From Melastoma dodecandrum (Eukaryota > Streptophyta > Magnoliopsida > Myrtales > Melastomataceae): a stretch of DNA of 64,000 bases. Positions 24,801-36,691 of this stretch are shown one piece after another. The notes under the pieces are model-generated. The model worked only from the letters and a program-made list of their open reading frames with translations. It ran no database searches and was not told the DNA's origin. Positions within the stretch are counted from its first letter, which is position 1, and every line of letters begins with the position of its first letter. The position numbers and the translations under genes were made by a program. Where the stretch lies: positions 3,151,501 to 3,215,500 of the forward strand of contig JARUPY010000465.1 of the NCBI GenBank assembly GCA_029817715.1, read 5' to 3'.

Positions 24801-26422
24801 GAATGGAATACATGGTTTTGAATTCTAAATTTATCTGTTGCAGGGACTACACCAATCCATATCTTCCTGTGAATCCCACTGCTGTAGATGGCATAATGCA
24901 AGTGAGTCTTAGGTATTCCATGTTGCTTTGTGATGGTGAATGTCTCTGTTTTATCAATTAATCTGTCCAATGTTGTGTTCAGCCAACTCTTGGTCCAGAC
25001 GGGAAAAAGACTGAACCAGAGAGTAACGTTCTCCTTGCATCAATTGAAAACATGCAGTATGCTGTCACCTTGGATGTGCTTTATACGGTGGGGTATTTTT
25101 TATTGCTTCATCTTATTATATGAGAATTGGTTGGACTCCTCATGATTTGGCGCTTCCTGTGCGCGATGATAGGTATTCTCTGCATTTGGCCCTGTTCAGA
25201 AAATTGCCATTTTTGACAAGAATGGGGGAACACAGGCATTGCTTCAGTATTCTGGTATCTCTCTATAGTCCTCCTACCAGTATGATGTTATTCTGCAACT
25301 CACTCATAACAAAATGGACATGCACTGGGTGAAGCTCTATTACTATTTTCATGTTAATCGAAAATATTGGCAGTCGTAATCGATAAATTGGTTGGGTAAT
25401 GTATCCTCATGGTAGTGACCTGTGAACTGAAGCTTATATCAATCATTCAACTTTCACACGACTGGTGATTATTCTGGAGAATTAATAGCCTGCAGTTAGT
25501 GAGTTTGAAGATGTGCAAATCACTAAAAATGAATCTTCAATGTCTGATAGGAAGTTTTCTATTTCCTCGTATTTTCACTTGTTCAATGCCCCTTTCCCCC
25601 AGTACGGGTTAGATTTCTCAGAAGGGTGCGGGTCTTCTGGTTTGCTTTGAGGCTACAACATGTTAAAATTTTCTTCCAGGATTGACAGCCTTTTCTACTC
25701 CTGCAGACATAGCAACAGCAACGGTAGCCAAAAATGCATTGGAGGGCCATTGTATCTATGATGGTGGTTATTGTAAGCTTCATCTATCATACTCTCGTCA
25801 TACTGATCTCAATATAAAGGTACTCGTTTGTGCTTTTGAATTAGACTTTATGATAAAAATATGATAAGATAGTGATAACAATTGTGTGAAGAAAAAGCAA
25901 TGTCTGTCTTTGTCTAACTGTATGCTTCTTTATGCACAAACATTGCAATTGTTTTTTCCCTAAAGGAACGTGATTTGTGGATAGTGTCAGACGCGACCTT
26001 AATGTGGTTTCTCTTTGTTATAGGCCTTCAGTGATAAATGTAGAGACTATACCGTACCAGACCCGAGCACACTTTCTGCCCCACCGGTGCCTGGTCTCAC
26101 TACTGCTGGTGCATCTGTCTGGCCAAATACTTCAGCAGCTGCCCCCGGCACTGCCATGCAGCCTCCGGTTCCTGGGAACCAGGCCTCATCCTGGGACCCG
26201 ACAATGATTGCCAGACCAGGCTACCCGCCTGTTCCGGGATCTTTTCCCGGTCAAGGGTACCCTCCATCATCCACATATCCCATGTACCCACCAGCCTCCA
26301 TGGCAGTTGGGTCTTCACCAACTGGAGCAGCTCCAGCAGGCATGGGTCAACCTGGGGTACCTCCGAATTCGGCCCCCCGTGGGGTTTCGCCTAGTGGACA
26401 ACCATCTTATTACAGCCGTTGA
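21829..26422 (+). CDS. PTB: polypyrimidine-tract-binding protein homolog (PTB1/PTB2 type)
   Basis: Ten coding exons give 460 aa: 21829-22011, 22880-23089, 23396-23458, 23571-23644, 23807-23902, 24844-24901, 24983-25087, 25173-25254, 25707-25819, 26024-26422. Three RRMs are seen. RRM1 has RNP2 VIHLRNLP and RNP1-like NQAFVEFA (residues ~17-95). RRM2 starts NVLLVTLENV and includes FGFVHKIATFEK. RRM3 starts NVLLASIENMQYAVTLDVL and includes FGPVQKIAIFDKNG. The tail is rich in Pro, Gly and Ser and ends PSGQPSYYSR. PTBs bind CU-rich tracts and repress or promote exon inclusion; plant PTB1/2 are known to cross-regulate their own transcripts through splicing coupled to decay. The intron after exon 1 is long (868 bp), and exon 9 has two in-frame acceptors 27 nt apart. 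I used the downstream one because it restores the family sequence YSDIATA. Start MSMSGQPQFRYTQTPSK is diagnostic. Confidence 0.95.
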
Positions 26423-27669
26423 GCTTTATGCCAGTATCACACAACCCAGTTAGATACCCTTTACCTTTTCCAAGCTGTAATGATGGGATCGGAAACTTGG
26501 CGTCGCATCTTAGGCAATCTATGTCGTGCTGCAACTCGCGGTTTATATCCTCCCTGGCCATGCTTATATATAGGTATTTGATAGAGTAAATGGTGAAGGC
26601 TTTGTGACTTTGAAATTGCCTTTGATTGCTGCAGGAAGAATCCCCGAAATGTAACTATTGCTGAAATGTCGCATGGTGACTGGTTTGGAGAGTTGGGTTT
26701 GGGGCTTTCAAAGAGTTGACATATTGTCGATAAAACTGTCCCTGGTTTAGGAAATGTATGTCGGCTATTTTTTTGTTGGGAATCCTCCGATTTGGATCTG
26801 ATCAGGAGTACTTTTAAGGCATCGTGTTTCATCTCTAAAACTCATTACTACCGGCTGCTAGATCCCCTTGTTGGACATGTCAAACCGACTATGGGATGGG
26901 ATGACCTGCTTTGGGTGAGGCAAATCGAGAGGCGGGGCACCCGCCAACCACGCCCTGCCCTTCATTCCGACGCCTTGTCCATTCGTACCAGGTGCTTTGG
27001 GCAGACCCGCCTGTTACGCTTGTGAACATCATCATCATTGCCACATAAAAACTCATTACATCTGACGATGTGATACTCGTGAATGAGAACAACAGCTAGC
27101 AACATTTTAAGCGGCCTTCGATATTCATGTGGCTGACCAACAAACAAGCATACATGTTCTTGCAATATCTCCTAGGTAAAGGTAGATATCACAATATCTC
27201 TCAAAACAAAACAGGAATCTTGCATCTGCCCCTGTTGTATCTCACCCATAATCTGGGCACATACATTTCCACCTAATCCCATAAAATAATTACCTGATAT
27301 AATATAGTTGGCGACCGTGATCTAGAGATGTTATTATTAATGGTCACGCCATGTGACATAATCATGGCTATGGGGTTGGGGGGTCATGGGTCAATTTTTT
27401 TTAGCTCCCTCGTCACAATCCTATTTGTAAAAATCTCGCACGAATTCAAGCTAAAAACAGCCACATGTAAAACCCAGAGAGGAAACACTGCAATTAACTC
27501 TTTAACAACTCACAAACCTAGACGAAAGTGAAGAATACAAAATGTAAAAAAAGTAGGACTAACAACAACAGCAGGGCTTTTTTTACTGGACCAGATGAAG
27601 GGATAGGGATGACTAGAAGCTGAAAAGAAGAAAGGGTTTTCGTAGTATACTATGATGATGTTAAGAGAA
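26423..27669. other. 3' flank of PTB and of the small peptide gene; no gene
   Basis: Two genes converge here: PTB ends at 26,422 on plus and the peptide gene ends at 27,670 on minus. Both 3' UTRs should lie in this interval. Remaining open frames are short and unsupported. Confidence 0.5.
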
Positions 27670-28123
27670 TTAGCGGGTGGGAGGAGATGGGATTGTAAGG
27701 AATCCGCTCCTTGGGTTGGTGTTGGGCTCTGGCTCAGAGTAGTCCATCACTTCCACCATTTTCCTCATCCCCATCCCTCCTTTCTCCTGAAAGAACATTT
27801 GAATTAACCTTTTCACAAACAAACCACGTAAAAAAGAAGAAGTTGGTGTGGATAGAATCGATCAGACCAACCTCTACTATTACCGATCCACCATGTGTTG
27901 CTTGGCCCTCCTCCTCCTCCATCATCCTCCTACCAATTCCTATCACGAAAAATAAAGAAAAACAAAAAGATTAGGTAAAATTATTTTTCCCACCAAAAAA
28001 AAAGAAAAAAGAAGAAGGATCAGAGGTAAAATGAAGAGAATGAAAAACTCTTTAACCTTGATGGAAGGAGGAGGAAAGAAGCACCGAGACAAGAACAATG
28101 GCAAGAAAATGAGACCGACCCAT
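27670..28123 (-). CDS. small secreted peptide precursor with an Asp-Tyr sulfation-type motif (PSY-like candidate)
   Basis: Three small exons, 28057-28123, 27872-27939 and 27670-27786, join in frame over GT-AG introns of 117 and 85 bp to give 83 aa. Residues 1-20 form a signal peptide: short basic start, then hydrophobic FLAIVLVSVLLSSS. A variable acidic middle follows, with RR at 26-27. The C-terminus has a basic patch MRKMVEVM and then DYSEPEPNTNPRSGF near residues 60-74. Asp-Tyr followed by Pro and Asn-rich residues close to the C-terminus is the layout of tyrosine-sulfated plant peptide precursors such as PSY, whose Tyr is sulfated in the Golgi and whose mature peptide is released by proteases and sensed by receptor kinases. 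The PSY assignment is inference, since the HDP-type end of classic PSY1 is absent. A TATA box stands 206 bp upstream. Confidence 0.62.
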
Positions 28124-28328
28124 TTCCTTTTTCCCCTTTCTCTTTCTTCCTCTTTCGTTGGTTTTGAAGGGTTTTCTTTTCCTTAAAAAGAATAATAGTT
28201 TAGTCTAGCCTTTGAGTTACTCTCGATTCCTACAAATATTTCTTGGTGGGGGGTTGGGAGAAGAAAATAAATGTGGGGATTGAGATTGGGGGGGGGGGGG
28301 GTGTTCTTGGGACATGAAAGTTGACTCT

Positions 28329-28336
28329 ATTTATAC
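28329..28336 (-). promoter_or_regulatory. TATA box of the small secreted peptide gene
   Basis: The minus strand reads TATAAATA, a perfect plant TATA element, 206 bp before the start codon at 28,123. A 14-base run of G on the plus strand (C on the coding strand) lies between them in the presumed 5' leader. Confidence 0.55.
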
Positions 28337-28339
28337 CTG

Positions 28340-31300
28340 CAAAAATTTAAGGAAGTGTGCATGTGGGGGTGGTGGATGTAGTATGTCGTGTTATTACGAG
28401 GTTCATGTGCATAAAGGAGGGGGTGATGTTGTAAGAGTTGACCATTCGGAAACATCTGGGTGTTATTCAATGACATGGATTCAGTGAGTCAGCTCTGCCT
28501 CATCCTTATTATATATATTATATTAAAAAGATCTCTCGCAAATTCACACTATTTTGTTCGCCTCTCCGAATCACACTTGCCTAAAAGGAAAAGTAATTTT
28601 TTTTTATGTTTAGTCAACGCTTCTGTGTTAAGAAATACATGGCGTCGCACATGACGACTTCACAAAAAATGTAAACAATTTGCATGGTATCATCATTCAT
28701 CGCCATTGCTTGGACCCTCTTTTCTACCCCGCCTACGTAATTCAGTTACGAAAGCATTTGTTAGAATAGAAGAGAAGAGCGCACGTTCTTAACGATGCCA
28801 AACACAATAAAAATTTCAATCTAAAAACACTAACTAATATCCCCAGGATTTGTTCGTACGTAGTACCAAACTTGTTTGTCTTTGTTGACCACCCCCATTA
28901 CAACTCCCACGTAATACCTTCTTCGTACTCCCTTTGTTTTTTGGCGTTATTACAGTAGGAGGAGGAGAGGAGTTTGGAGAAATGAAAACAAACATCTTGT
29001 AAAAAAGAAAAAGAAAAGGAAAGCGAGTGTTGATCGCCCATCCATTTGCTGTAAAGCATTAATAATAAAAGCAATCACGATCGCACACCTATTGTATGTC
29101 AATGGGTTAGGCGGAAGAATTGAGATTAGCCAAGGGAAATGATGGCAAAAGTGACAAACTTTCATGAAGTAGCAAGTTAGGCCATTCACCATACCAGCCC
29201 ATCATGCATGACTTTGACCTTCATGTTCCTAATGGAAAAAAGCAAACTTGCTTTCTTTTGTTATCCACTAAATGAAAACCCCCAAATTCACTTTTTCTTT
29301 CTTCATATGCATTATGATTTACTTCGAGTTTAAATTAAAGGAACAGGCCATTTATGATTGTACCACCCTCTTTACCCATACAATAATGGATTTTATGCTT
29401 TTTTCGTGATGAAGATGGTGAACTGAAGCTATTGTTTAGTTGGTAGTTTCAATGAGGATCATCATTGATTAGGATCTCGTGTTCTTCGCCAGCTGAGGCA
29501 CAAGCCTCCTGTGATTTGGTTCTAGAGAAGGAGAATTTGCAGGTAGAAGATGGAAACATTATTGATGAATTCTCCTATATTCGTCATCTCCCAATATTTT
29601 TACTCTTCTTTTTTAAAAATGTTTACCATATCCTTGGTAACGAAACGAATATCTTATTACCATGAACGATGACATTCTTCTTGGAGCGAATTCCCTGTAT
29701 TTCGTGAACTAAAACTTAAGATGATGGTGGTCTTCGATTAGTGGAATGTTGAGATGGAGAATATAAGTCAAAGTTTCGACTCGGTTCCATGTAGTTCAGA
29801 ACAAGTTCATTCGAAGACCTTTGTTATAGAAACCGAAAAGAAAGAGCGAGTTTCATGAAGTCCCAAACTGTAAAAGAACAAGTTTGGAATGGGATTTTGG
29901 GCTTCAGCGGAAGAAATTGGAATTTTCGGCCCAATTAGTGCGACCTCCTTCGAAACATTATTACATTGAGACCAACAAATGCAGGCATTCCCCGACCAAA
30001 AAGAAAAACAAAACAAAACTCATTACATTTTCGTTACAGAAGGGTTCTATAGTTTGGAGATTTCTGTTATGGCGTGTTTGGCACGAGAAGCGGAAATGGA
30101 CGGTGGAAGGAATTGAATGAAATGCTCGTTCCGTAGCCTAGGAAGGGAATGGATGGAACGAAATGTCATTCCGGCTCATCGGCAGAACCAAACATGGAGT
30201 GAGCCGGAATTGAATCAAATTCATTATATTCCTGCCACAATTCCGGAAACCAAACACACCATTATGCTCCGTGAAAGAAAGCAGTGGGATCGGACAAGAA
30301 AAGCATTATCCTCAACAAATTGTTTCCTCATATTATTTTCAATTTTTCCTTCCGATCTCACCGTTTTCAACCCCGAGCATGAATGAAGGATCACATATAG
30401 AATCGTTATTATTCGATTACGCCTTTAGCGTGCAAACTTACCATGCATTTTATGTAACGTAAAAATATGGGTCGAATCTATCAGAATGGCACTATTTTAA
30501 CGTAATTGGCTAGATTAAGTTGTTCCTGGTAGGCATCAAAGTCATTATTATATAACCCTTTAATCAGAAGCAAAACTGGCCATGTGTTTAGTAAAAGAAG
30601 AAGAAGAAAGGACACGGAAAGGGATGGATGAGTTAACTTTTCTTCTTACATGGCCGATAATCATTTATGCCTAACCCATAACGAACCCCGACAATTGAAT
30701 GCGAATTCCACACAAGGGAGCCCCAGTTCCATCCAAAAAGATGGAGAAAAACACAGAGAGGTGGTAGGCAGGCAGGGTGAAGAACTCTTAACCCTCTTGC
30801 AGATGACAAAATGACAGCAAAAACAGACAAGAGGAGGGACATCAAAGCGATCAAACAGAAAGTTTGGTCTCAAACCCTAAAACTCTTACATGTGGTTTTG
30901 GACCCATGTAACAGCTCAGGTAGGATTTGCTCTGACAAGGGTTGGAAACTGGTGGCTTTCCTTTGTCCAGTTGCATGCCCCATGTAATAACTCCTATCGA
31001 TTCCGGGTTGAATTCTTCCTAGTGGTTCTAGTCTGGATGTCCTCCGCTAATGACCACAGAAAAAAGAAAACTAACTTTACCCATTCCCTTTTTTATTCAT
31101 TAATTCATGCTAGTTTGTCACCTAATCCTCCTTACCACTAATCACCCTCCAATCCTTGGTTTCCAAGTCCGAACCCGAAGAACCAATCCACCGTAAAATT
31201 GTTGGAAAGTTGGGTGGGAGGGAACTTTTTAGTCTTCACCTTTTCCTTCACAGCACAATGAATTTTTTAGTACTTTTCCCTGTTGGATTCTTCTGGGCTT

Positions 31301-31896
31301 TCCCCCCCCTTTTCTTGCTTTGGGAAAGATGAAAAAAGCACACCCCCCCTCCCCAAACTGGCATCTTGTGGTCAGAAATCCAAGTCTATCTTGCGGTCTG
31401 AAAATAATGGGGTCCTACCTCTGACACCCCACTTCCTCTGCTTCCCCATCTGTTGTCTCCCTCCCGCCAAAAGGAGAAATTACACCGTGATGTTTTGGAC
31501 AAGTTATGATTCTCACTGCAACACATGATTGGATCCGCACATTCCAAAACCCATGATAATTATCCCACTTTCTTGTCATTAGTAGCGAGTGATCTTCAAC
31601 ACTTTGTGAGCTTGATTGTAATCTCGTAATGATCAATCCTGTTGAGGGAGTAACATAAGGAGGCAGTTCATGATCCTTTTTCAGTTTTTCAACTCCAATG
31701 CTTATTGCCAAGAAAGAACATAGGATTCTTGCTAGTTCTTGCTCACCATCAATCGAACATATGGTATTTACAAGGGGGTCTCGGACAAAAATTGCAATGT
31801 ACTCGATACGGCGACTGGTGGGGTGGACACTCATTCTCCACTGGGTTAGTTGCGTCCCTTCTGTAAGGAGAACATGCCTCTTTGGTTGCCGATGAC
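28340..31896. other. intergenic between the peptide gene and the Dof gene
   Basis: Apart from the MITE at 30,070-30,261, nothing is recognisable. The 3' UTR of the Dof gene should lie at the right edge. Confidence 0.5.
30070..30261. mobile_element. Tourist-like (PIF/Harbinger) MITE with TTA target-site duplication
   Basis: A 192 bp unit begins TGGCGTGTTTGG and ends CCAAACACACCA, terminal inverted repeats matching at 11 of 12 bases. It is flanked on both sides by TTA (30,067-30,069 and 30,262-30,264), the target duplication typical of Tourist/PIF elements. Inverted similarity continues loosely inward (GGAATT and CCGGAATTG). It has no coding capacity. Confidence 0.72.
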
Positions 31897-33887
31897 TTAG
31901 GCATTCTCATGGAAGTTGAGGGAGCGGGACAATGCAGCTGGGTTGGCCTGTAAGAAGGCAGACGTCTCAGCAACCAATCTTCTGGCTTCACCAGCTTGTT
32001 GGAAAGCCTTAAATGGCCCTCCTGCATTTGCAGGATCAGCCCTCTCGTTCTTAATCCCCAAGGTCGCCCATATGGAGGAGCTCTTCGCAGCTTCTCTTGG
32101 ATCATCGACCCTTAACGTTTTTGGTACCCAGAGGCATTTCTCGACGTTGCCTTCAGCGGAAGAAGTCTCCTCTTTTTCAGAGTTCTCAGGCTTCCCTGTG
32201 TTCTCATCCCTCGAATGTTTTCCAAGTGTTGGTGAATTAGGACAGGAGGAGGTAGTCCAAGGAGAGGGCGGCCGCGGTGGCTGGGGAACCCATGGGATGC
32301 TCCAATAAGCTGTCCCAGGATAGAATGGCATGGGAATCACCTGCGGCACCAATGCGGGTGGTGATACAGGATAACCCAAAGGAGGAACAGTAAAGCATGG
32401 CATCTGAGGCGGAAACGCGAGTGGGTTCAGCACCGAGCCTTCCTTCATGACAGGCTTTTCTCTCTTGTGATTCGGTTGCGAAGCCCCGGCTTCGGGGGCA
32501 CTCAATATATCAGCCGCTTTCTCTCCGTTCCCACATGGCTCCGAAATGATTAGCTCCTCTGCCCTGTGAAACCCGTTCTGGGTGCAGCGACTCAATGAAT
32601 TTTCTGCAATATTAAGTACGGACACCATTGATTCGCACAACCGAGAGTCCGCGGCTCCGAATGTGAGGATAGTGCCATTCGTCTTCAGTTGAGGTGGATG
32701 ATGGAACCCATTTTGGATATGCAGGGCTTCTGGAACAGTGATATGACGGCAGTTAGAAGCCATGCTGGTGCTCTTGTTCTTCCGACGCCCGGCACCCACC
32801 GGGACATTCCTCATCGTCCCTCCAGCCGTCCAGTACCGCTGACAGTTCTTACAGAAGTGACGAGGCTGGTTCATGTTGTAATTGTTGTAGTAACAGAATT
32901 TGGTGTCCGTGCTGTTACATCGAGGGCAGGGAAGTATCTTGTCGGGTTTCTTCAGGACCTTCTCGAGAAAGTTGCTAGTGCTCTGCTCCTCGTCCGTCTT
33001 AGAGCTCGCTCCTGCCGTTGTGTTGGAACTACTGACATCTTTGGAGGCCACAATCCGGGATTCTTCCTCCTGTTTAGCACCGCTACTCGCTTTCACGTCC
33101 GACAATGCTTCCTGAGCACCAAAATGAGCAGCATATCTCAGCTGTAAAACCAACCGCTAGGTTAAACTGTACCGCGACAGAATATTTTATTCACCCTGTT
33201 GCATCCCATGGATCTCAAACCAGACTGCTATCCGTAAACAGGACACACACACACACACTCCAGAAAGATTAATAAAATCGGAGATCAGATTAACAGCCAA
33301 TTGCCGAAAGAACCACGGCCAGACGCAAACACTGAATTCCGCAAGATGATCGACCCAATCCAACGCCTGCCTACAGAAACCAGTAGAAAGAAATCCTTTT
33401 TATCTTCCCACTGTCCTGAACTGACCATTTCAACCCCATTCGGCAAAAAAAAAAGGAATTATGAGTTAAACAAACACCCACAAACAGCATCACTGCGATC
33501 GTCCAAGAAATAATTCAAACGTCAAAACCAGTCCAAAAGGGAAATAAGGAAATCGTTTGTCGACCTTGAGGGGCAGAAGGATAAACCCGGAAAACCCAAT
33601 CCGAATCCCGAGAAAACATATCAAGGGTGGTCAACATCAACATCAAAATCAAATTTGTTTTTTCTTTTGGCTTTTCCATCGAATCGCCTAACCTCGTAGT
33701 CACCACCACCGTCGTCGTCATCATCATCATCTTCATCTTCATGTCCGGTATCCCTCCCGACAGTCTCATCCTCCTCCCTTAAGTCCCCATTCCCAGGTCC
33801 TCCCGACTGGGAAGCAGGGGTGGGGAGAGGGAGGATGGTCGTGCCGAAGAGCTTGATGGAAGGGTCCTTGGCTTCCTCCCCCGACAT
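31897..33887 (-). CDS. CDF-like: Dof zinc-finger transcription factor, cycling Dof factor (CDF) type
   Basis: Two exons, 33693-33887 and 31897-33141, give about 479 aa. A second acceptor 30 bp downstream in exon 2 (after GGTGCTCAG) would remove 10 residues in frame, so that border is uncertain. The N-terminus has [14 protein letters not shown], the CDF motif reported to recruit TOPLESS corepressors. A run of seven Asp residues follows, encoded by a GTC/ATC-type repeat. The Dof finger spans ~136-186 with zinc ligands C137, C140, C162 and C165 (CX2CX21CX2C), and [12 protein letters not shown] directly before it. Near the C-terminus lie [24 protein letters not shown] and GGPFKAFQ, the CDF blocks known to contact GIGANTEA/FKF1. 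The family represses CONSTANS and FT under clock control and acts in abiotic stress. Clade is firm; the exact paralogue is open. Confidence 0.92.
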
Positions 33888-34021
33888 TTTCAGGATGCTT
33901 TCACACCTCTCTCTCTCCTTTTTCTTTTCCTTTTTCTTCTACTCTTCAATATTCAACAAAACGGACTCAGGAGGCAATCAATCTCTCTCTGGTGAGATGA
34001 TAAAAAAGTGGATGATTATTT

Positions 34022-34029
34022 TATATATA
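34022..34029 (-). promoter_or_regulatory. TATA-like box of the CDF gene
   Basis: The minus strand reads TATATATAAAA across this position, about 135 bp before the start codon at 33,887, giving a plausible 5' UTR of about 100 nt rich in pyrimidine on the plus strand. Confidence 0.4.
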
Positions 34030-34039
34030 TACATATAAT

Positions 34040-36691
34040 TAAGTGAAATTAATTTTGTAAGAAGGGAGGACACGTCAGCAGCCTTCAAACTTTCCACTTT
34101 CTCTTTTGCTTTTTTTTTTCCAATTTTTCTTTTTTTAAAAAAAGAAACTTTTTCAAGCCTTTTCCTGACCATATCTCATTCTCACCCTCCCCCCAAAAAT
34201 TGCAATGCTCCTGTTTTTTTCCACATGTATTCAGTCCTAGTCAGCAACCCCTTCAACCCAAATAATAAATTACGATGACGTGCAGTGTGTTAAAATATAA
34301 TCACACCAGCCTTATGTGTTTTCTTTTTATAATTTATCGTGGTAATAGGCCTCTAGACACGGATGCCAATGGGAAAGGATTCGTTGCAGTGTTAAAAGAG
34401 TGTTTACGAGGGTTTTTAAGTGGTGGGGAGGAGTTGTCTACACTTGCTTTGGGATCGAGATTCCATTTTTTTTTTATGTTTGGTTTTCGATGCTCGACAT
34501 TCATTCATGCTCTTTTTTTATACTTGGCTTTCTTTCTGTTGATCCTGGGGTGTTTTTCACCGTTTTCCATTGTTTTCTAGGGCATCATCCAAACAAAGCC
34601 TAACTGTTTCGAAATAGCTTTGCTTACACAATTGTAAAAGTGTTGTCTTCATAAGTTTATACAATAAGCAGATTTCTAGTCGGGACTTTTTTATTTACGG
34701 ACTTTCATGTGATATAATTTTACCTGACAAGAAATTTTAAGTTCAACACGCAAGCGATTAATGATTACCTTGTTCCTAATATTTGAGTCGTATTTCCATG
34801 AATTTTCTAATTTCTTACTTAAAATTTAATATCCGAAGACCAACGAATTATTGGGTACTCCTTGTTACTGAACGCTACAGAATGGCTAAAAAATTAGGAT
34901 CATTTGGACGTTGTTGATAAAATTTATTTAACCTCGGATTATTACAAACCGCATACCCTTGTTAATTTTACGTGATATAGTCCTTTGGAATAATTACTTA
35001 TGGATCATATGGATTCTGTTTTCCTTCTTCTTTTTCCATTGATTTTATTATATTGTTGGTAATAATTGTGGAGGATAATGTAAGAAGGCCCACGTTTTGC
35101 CATGCTCTCCATGTATTTTATTTTATATCGTGGAAATTAAAGCAAGGGGGTCGGGTCGGGTCGGGGGTGGTACCCATGGACTTAGACCATACCCCCCCAA
35201 CTCAACTATCAGCATTAAATACTCATGATACACGCTCTAATATCCCATCCCATTCCTAATTCCTCCTACCCAAACGTTGTTTCTTTCCCCCCCTTTTTTT
35301 TCTATTGTTTAGGAATTGTATATATAAACTCAGAGTGGGCCTTGCGGTTGAGGCCCATTTAGTACTCTCGAAGCCCATTCCCAGAATCCGAACCTCTTGC
35401 TTCTTTATTATTATTATTAAAAAAAAAGGAGTAATCATAACGTTGGAATAGCCACACACGCCAACCTAAAAAATGAACAGAATACATCTATCCGTGTGGG
35501 AATCCATCGCTTGAATCATCATTATTGCTATTATTCGGGGTAACGCGTGTCATTAAGACTTGAGATGCCTCATCATCGTATCCCATTGGTTTTTCCTTGA
35601 TTTCACATTCCCTCTGTGGTTGTGGGTGGGGGGGAAGGGAATTCAATTCTAAGAGATTTATTCTTCTCCACGCCAATTTGAAAATCTTCACCCACTGTAC
35701 GTGGAAAAGTTTTAGCTGATCCGGGGAAAGAGAACCACCGTCCCCGAAAATACTAGGGGATTGTGGCACGGAGTTGAGTTTGTCTGACAGTTTTGCAAGA
35801 GTCAACGTAAGAATTCCTGTCACGAAATGACGATGACCTTTTCCAAAGTTGGGCAAAGATACAAACTTCGATGGTATGAAAATGAGATAGTCCCGTCATT
35901 TGGTTTGTCGCTTTTCGTTGTATCCCCCCGGGGGTAATTGGCAATAACACGGCATTTTTCGTCCGGCCTAAATCTTTGCCAATGTGATATTATATCATTT
36001 GTGCGTGCATGTAAAGTGATGTAAAATATTGAGAAAGAAAGGGTATGCCCAATCCCAGCAAATCTTACGGCACCAGAATGTGGTGGGTTTGGATTAATTA
36101 TAATTAATCGATACTTAAAAAAAAAACGGAATCTGGGATTTTTAATTGTTGTTTATTCTAGTTCCATGAATCGAATGAAATGAATGACGTCAACCCCCCC
36201 CCCCCCCCGGGACCTCTTCAAATCCTCGTTCCTCGTCGTTTCCCCCTCCTTTTCCTTTTATTTACAATCTCATCGACTTCTTTGTTCGCAGAAACGCCTC
36301 CACCCCAATCCCCCTCTCCTCCTCCTCACAACACAGAATATAGAAGAAACCCCACAAAGTCCCTCGCCTCAATCCGATCGTTTCCCCATTCGAGATCGGG
36401 TTTTTTTTTTTTGTTTGCCCCGGAGAGGTCCCAATTTCCCCAATTTTATCGGGTCAATCTTTGTTTGTTACGTTAGACGATGATGGCGATGATGATGTTG
36501 ATGATGGTGTGGCGGATATCTGTTTGATGTTACTGGGTTGTGTTTTGGTTCTCTGATTTTGTTGTGAGATGGTTTGTATGCCTCGATAAATCGATTCCTC
36601 AGGCGGTCGAGTTGGCTCTGGCCAAGTGTCTGCTGTCGTTGAGGAGCTTAGGCTGAGTCAGTCCAGTGTAAGGTGTGGTGAGGATAGGTCC
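34040..36691. other. intergenic, with probable 5' leader of the downstream gene
   Basis: Mostly AT-rich without a supported gene. A 15-base C run sits at 36,194-36,208. A pyrimidine-rich stretch with an acceptor-like CCTCAG at about 36,596-36,601 suggests a 5' UTR intron of the membrane-protein gene that starts at 36,692. Confidence 0.4.

Noticed and set aside
25680..25706. Including the upstream 27 nt in PTB exon 9
   Set aside because: It inserts nine residues into RRM3 where PTB proteins have none; kept as possible alternative splicing.
27711..27974. 87-codon plus-strand frame
   Set aside because: It is antisense to exons 2 and 3 of the peptide gene, whose spliced product has a signal peptide and TATA box.
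32689..33147. 152-codon plus-strand frame
   Set aside because: Antisense shadow of the Dof exon, which has clear domain evidence on the minus strand.
34579..34602. Half of a MITE-like end (CCAAACAAAGCC)
   Set aside because: No partner inverted repeat or TTA duplication found within several hundred bases upstream.
36626..36691. Start at 36,626 for the membrane protein
   Set aside because: The codon is GTG and an acceptor-like CCTCAG sits just upstream, so this is more likely 5' UTR; the first ATG is 36,692.
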